From an uncultured Bacteriovorax sp. (lineage in GTDB: Bacteria; Bdellovibrionota; Bacteriovoracia; Bacteriovoracales; Bacteriovoracaceae): DNA of 15,946 bases. A program made the position numbers and the translations under genes. The stretch is from positions 1-15,946 of the forward strand of contig CAMLRB010000068.1 of NCBI GenBank assembly GCA_946482295.1, in the 5' to 3' direction. The notes beneath the pieces were generated by a model. It saw only the letters and a list, made by a program, of their open reading frames with translations. It was not told the DNA's origin and did not search any database. Shown piece by piece: positions 14,144-15,946 of this stretch (position 1 is its first letter; every line of letters begins with the position of its first letter).

Positions 14144-15249
14144 ATTATATCCGTATATTTGTTAATGACATCGACGATTTGAGTAATCTCTTCGTTTGTT
14201 AATACTGGGCTAATAGGTAAACTTAAAATTTGTTCATGTATTTTTTCAGTCACCGGTAAACTTAGTCTCTTAAGCTCTGTGTAGGCGGCTTGTTTATGAG
14301 GTGGTATCGGATAGTGAATTAAAGTTTGAATTCCGTTTGCAGTTAAATAATTTTGGAATTTTTCACGCTTCTCTATCCTAACAACAAACAAGTGCCAGAC
14401 TTGAGAAGAATCTTTTTTTACAATGGGTAAAGTGACCAAATTATTTGTAATTTTTTCAACATATATCTGAGCTATCTCTTTTCTTCTTTGAGTTTCCAAG
14501 TCTAAATATTTCAATTTTACAGATAACATTGCGGCTTGAATTTCATCTAAGCGACTATTTACCCCTTTAACAACATTTTCATACTTAACTTTAGAGCCAT
14601 AATTTCTTAAACTTTTGAGCATTAAAAATAATTGTTCATCGTTTGTAGTTATCGCACCTGCATCACCTAGAGCACCTAAGTTTTTACCTGGATAAAAACT
14701 AAATCCTGAAGCGTCTCCCCAAGCTCCTGCTTTTTTACCACTTAATTGGGCCCCATGCGCTTGAGCAGAGTCTTCCAAAACGAGTATTGAATGCTTTTTT
14801 GCAATGGCCGATATCCTCTCCATGTCACATAAACTTCCATAAAGATGAACAGGAATGATTAATTTAGTTTTGGAAGTAATATATTTTTCGATGATATCAA
14901 CATCAATGTTGTAAGTTTCGATACTAGGTTCAACAAGAATTGGAACAAGGTTATTTTCTGTAATTGCTAAAATAGTTGCAATATAAGTATTTGCCGGAAC
15001 AAGTACTTCGTCACCATCTTGCAGCTTCCCTAATTCTTTCCATGCTCTAATTGTGAGAATTAAAGCATCTAATCCATTGGCAACTCCAACGCAATATTTT
15101 GTCCCACAGTATTGGGCGAAACTGTTTTCGAAATTCTTTAATTCATTTCCATCGATAAACCATCCTGACTCAATAACTCTTCGGCATGCATTTAAAAGTT
15201 CATCATTGTGAGCAGAATTAATTTTTTTAAGATCTAGGAAACTAATCAT
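14140..15249 (-). CDS. fdtB: dTDP-3-amino-3,6-dideoxyhexose transaminase (FdtB/QdtB type)
   Basis: A 369-residue DegT/DnrJ/EryC1 PLP aminotransferase that aminates C3 of the dTDP-3-keto-6-deoxyhexose made by FdtA. It begins [11 protein letters not shown], as FdtB/QdtB proteins commonly do. GVANGLDAL (55-63), VPANTYIAT (84-92), [10 protein letters not shown] (134-143), EDSAQAHGA (159-167) and [16 protein letters not shown] with Schiff-base Lys189 are all characteristic of the 3-aminotransferases. These features separate it clearly from the WecE encoded at 453-1586, so the locus holds one 3-amino and one 4-amino transaminase. FdtB and QdtB differ little, and the C4 configuration of the product is set by FdtA. 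The start overlaps fdtA by 8 bases (ATGATTAG). Confidence 0.92.
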   Translation of the reverse strand: MISFLDLKKINSAHNDELLNACRRVIESGWFIDGNELKNFENSFAQYCGTKYCVGVANGLDALILTIRAWKELGKLQDGDEVLVPANTYIATILAITENNLVPILVEPSIETYNIDVDIIEKYITSKTKLIIPVHLYGSLCDMERISAIAKKHSILVLEDSAQAHGAQLSGKKAGAWGDASGFSFYPGKNLGALGDAGAITTNDEQLFLMLKSLRNYGSKVKYENVVKGVNSRLDEIQAAMLSVKLKYLDLETQRRKEIAQIYVEKITNNLVTLPIVKKDSSQVWHLFVVRIEKREKFQNYLTANGIQTLIHYPIPPHKQAAYTELKRLSLPVTEKIHEQILSLPISPVLTNEEITQIVDVINKYTDII

Positions 15250-15655
15250 TCTTATGTTCCAAGCTGGCTTTTAAAAAGAGTTGATAGTCTCTAATGTAAT
15301 CACTTTCGTCATAATATTGGCTGGCAATGACCATAAGAACGCAGTCTTTAGAGAAATCATGCATTTCACGCCAAATCATATTTTTAATCAAAAGCCCTTC
15401 AGAAGGGCTTTGAAGAATGGTTTCTTCTCTTACCGTTCCATTATCAAGAATCATTTTGCAACTACCGGAAACGCAAATTGCAACCTGCATAAGTTTTTTA
15501 TGAGCATGAAAACCGCGTGGTGATTCGCTCTTCATGTCTGTAATGTAATAGACACGTTTGATATCGAAAGGAATGTTTTTATTTTCTTCAAGTGAAATTA
15601 AATTTCCTCGACCATCACCACTAACGCTAAATTTCAATTTTTGAATTATGCTCAT
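15242..15655 (-). CDS. fdtA: dTDP-4-keto-6-deoxyglucose 3,4-ketoisomerase (FdtA, WxcM-like cupin)
   Basis: A 137-residue single-domain cupin, the usual length. It moves the keto group from C4 to C3. [16 protein letters not shown] (23-38), [13 protein letters not shown] (46-58) with His50 and His52, WREMHDF (95-101) and [11 protein letters not shown] (114-124) match FdtA/QdtA proteins very closely. By my memory of the characterised proteins, QdtA carries Tyr17 and Arg97 in the active site where FdtA carries Arg and His, and exchanging these can switch product configuration. Here the corresponding residues are Arg16 and Arg96, one of each type. FdtA is preferred because EENKNIPF and MHDF are FdtA-like, but a QdtA function is possible. 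The start overlaps the rmlA stop as ATGA. Confidence 0.88.
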   Translation of the reverse strand: MSIIQKLKFSVSGDGRGNLISLEENKNIPFDIKRVYYITDMKSESPRGFHAHKKLMQVAICVSGSCKMILDNGTVREETILQSPSEGLLIKNMIWREMHDFSKDCVLMVIASQYYDESDYIRDYQLFLKASLEHKND

Positions 15656-15946
15656 ATATTTTTTTTCACCAAGTTCAACAGATATTGGCCGTAACTATTC
15701 TTAGACAGCTCTTTTCCTCTCTCGAAAACTTGATCAGCATTCAACCATTTATTTAGATAAGCAATCTCTTCAAGACATGCAATTTTATATCCCTGACGTT
15801 TCTCAATAGTTTGAGCAAACATACTTGCATCCAATAAGCTTTCGTAAGTTCCCGTATCAAGCCACGCAAAACCTCTACCTAAAATTTCAACATTTAGTTC
15901 ACCAGCTTCCAAATACATTTGATTAACTGTTGTGATTTCAAGTTCA
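15652..15946 (-). CDS. rmlA: glucose-1-phosphate thymidylyltransferase (RmlA), C-terminal part, cut by the right edge
   Basis: The frame is open to the window end, beginning [17 protein letters not shown]. This is the well-known RmlA motif near residue 200, so about 97 of some 290 residues are present. [16 protein letters not shown] holds the conserved Trp-Leu-Asp-Thr-Gly of the sugar-binding region. [11 protein letters not shown] and a C-terminal helical segment ending LLNLVKK complete the typical C-terminus. The ATG at 15918 is internal and not a start. RmlA joins glucose-1-phosphate and dTTP to give dTDP-glucose, the precursor of all the dTDP-sugars in the locus. Its place as the upstream gene suggests that rmlB and the operon promoter lie to the right of the window. 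Confidence 0.93.
   Translation of the reverse strand, partial: ELEITTVNQMYLEAGELNVEILGRGFAWLDTGTYESLLDASMFAQTIEKRQGYKIACLEEIAYLNKWLNADQVFERGKELSKNSYGQYLLNLVKKNI

Noticed and set aside
15281..15523. 80-codon plus-strand frame inside fdtA
   Set aside because: Antisense to a highly conserved cupin gene, with no independent support.
1..15946. Mobile elements, CRISPR arrays, tRNA or rRNA genes
   Set aside because: None was seen: coding genes are packed throughout, no transposase-like protein is encoded, and no repeat array is visible.

Overview
The window is the interior of a surface-polysaccharide (O-antigen or capsule type) biosynthesis locus from a low-G+C Gram-negative bacterium. By eye about one third of bases are G+C. 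The Wzx/Wzy pair and dTDP-6-deoxy-amino-sugar genes indicate a Wzy-dependent pathway in a bacterium with an outer membrane. The composition would suit Bdellovibrio-like predators of the Bacteriovoracaceae type or several AT-rich gammaproteobacteria. Nothing here fixes the taxon, and no RNA gene or housekeeping gene is present to help.

Left part (1-3176, + strand): the 3' end of a flippase-like (UPF0104/LPG-synthase transmembrane family) protein, then wecE, the aminotransferase that makes dTDP-4-amino-4,6-dideoxygalactose (dTDP-Fuc4N), then a large multi-spanning protein that looks like a GT-C glycosyltransferase. A candidate promoter with a perfect TATAAT lies just before wecE.

Right part (15946 down to 3183, - strand): one uninterrupted run of 16 genes that abut or overlap, almost certainly a single operon. 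In order of transcription: rmlA (3' end only), fdtA, fdtB, rmlC, an SDR protein with a changed catalytic Tyr, a WzxE-type flippase, a GT2 glycosyltransferase, a Wzy-like polymerase, a WbpV-type SDR, an fdtC-type acetyltransferase, a WbqC-family protein, a PhyH-type Fe(II)/2-oxoglutarate oxygenase, a GtrB/DPM1-like membrane-anchored GT2, a SAM methyltransferase, a NeuD/PglD-type acyltransferase and a beta-propeller glycosidase-like protein. The two strands converge with 6 bases between stop codons.

How they fit together: RmlA makes dTDP-glucose. RmlB, expected to the right of the window, makes dTDP-4-keto-6-deoxyglucose. Three branches from that intermediate are encoded here: FdtA/FdtB/FdtC to dTDP-Fuc3NAc (or the gluco epimer Qui3NAc), WecE to dTDP-Fuc4N, and RmlC towards L-rhamnose-type sugars. 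The repeat unit would be flipped by Wzx and polymerised by Wzy. The second half of the operon (WbqC, oxygenase, methyltransferase, second acyltransferase, propeller protein) looks like a set for an uncommon decoration, possibly of an amino-sugar N-acyl group. WecE, the GtrB-like GT2, the UPF0104 protein and the GT-C protein could together form an Arn/Gtr-like system adding a Fuc4N-type sugar in the periplasm. That link is inference.

There is no stretch over 300 bases without a gene. The longest gap is the 64 bases before wecE (389-452). I saw no insertion sequence, tRNA, rRNA, CRISPR array, clear Rho-independent terminator or broken gene. The only partial genes are the two cut by the window edges.
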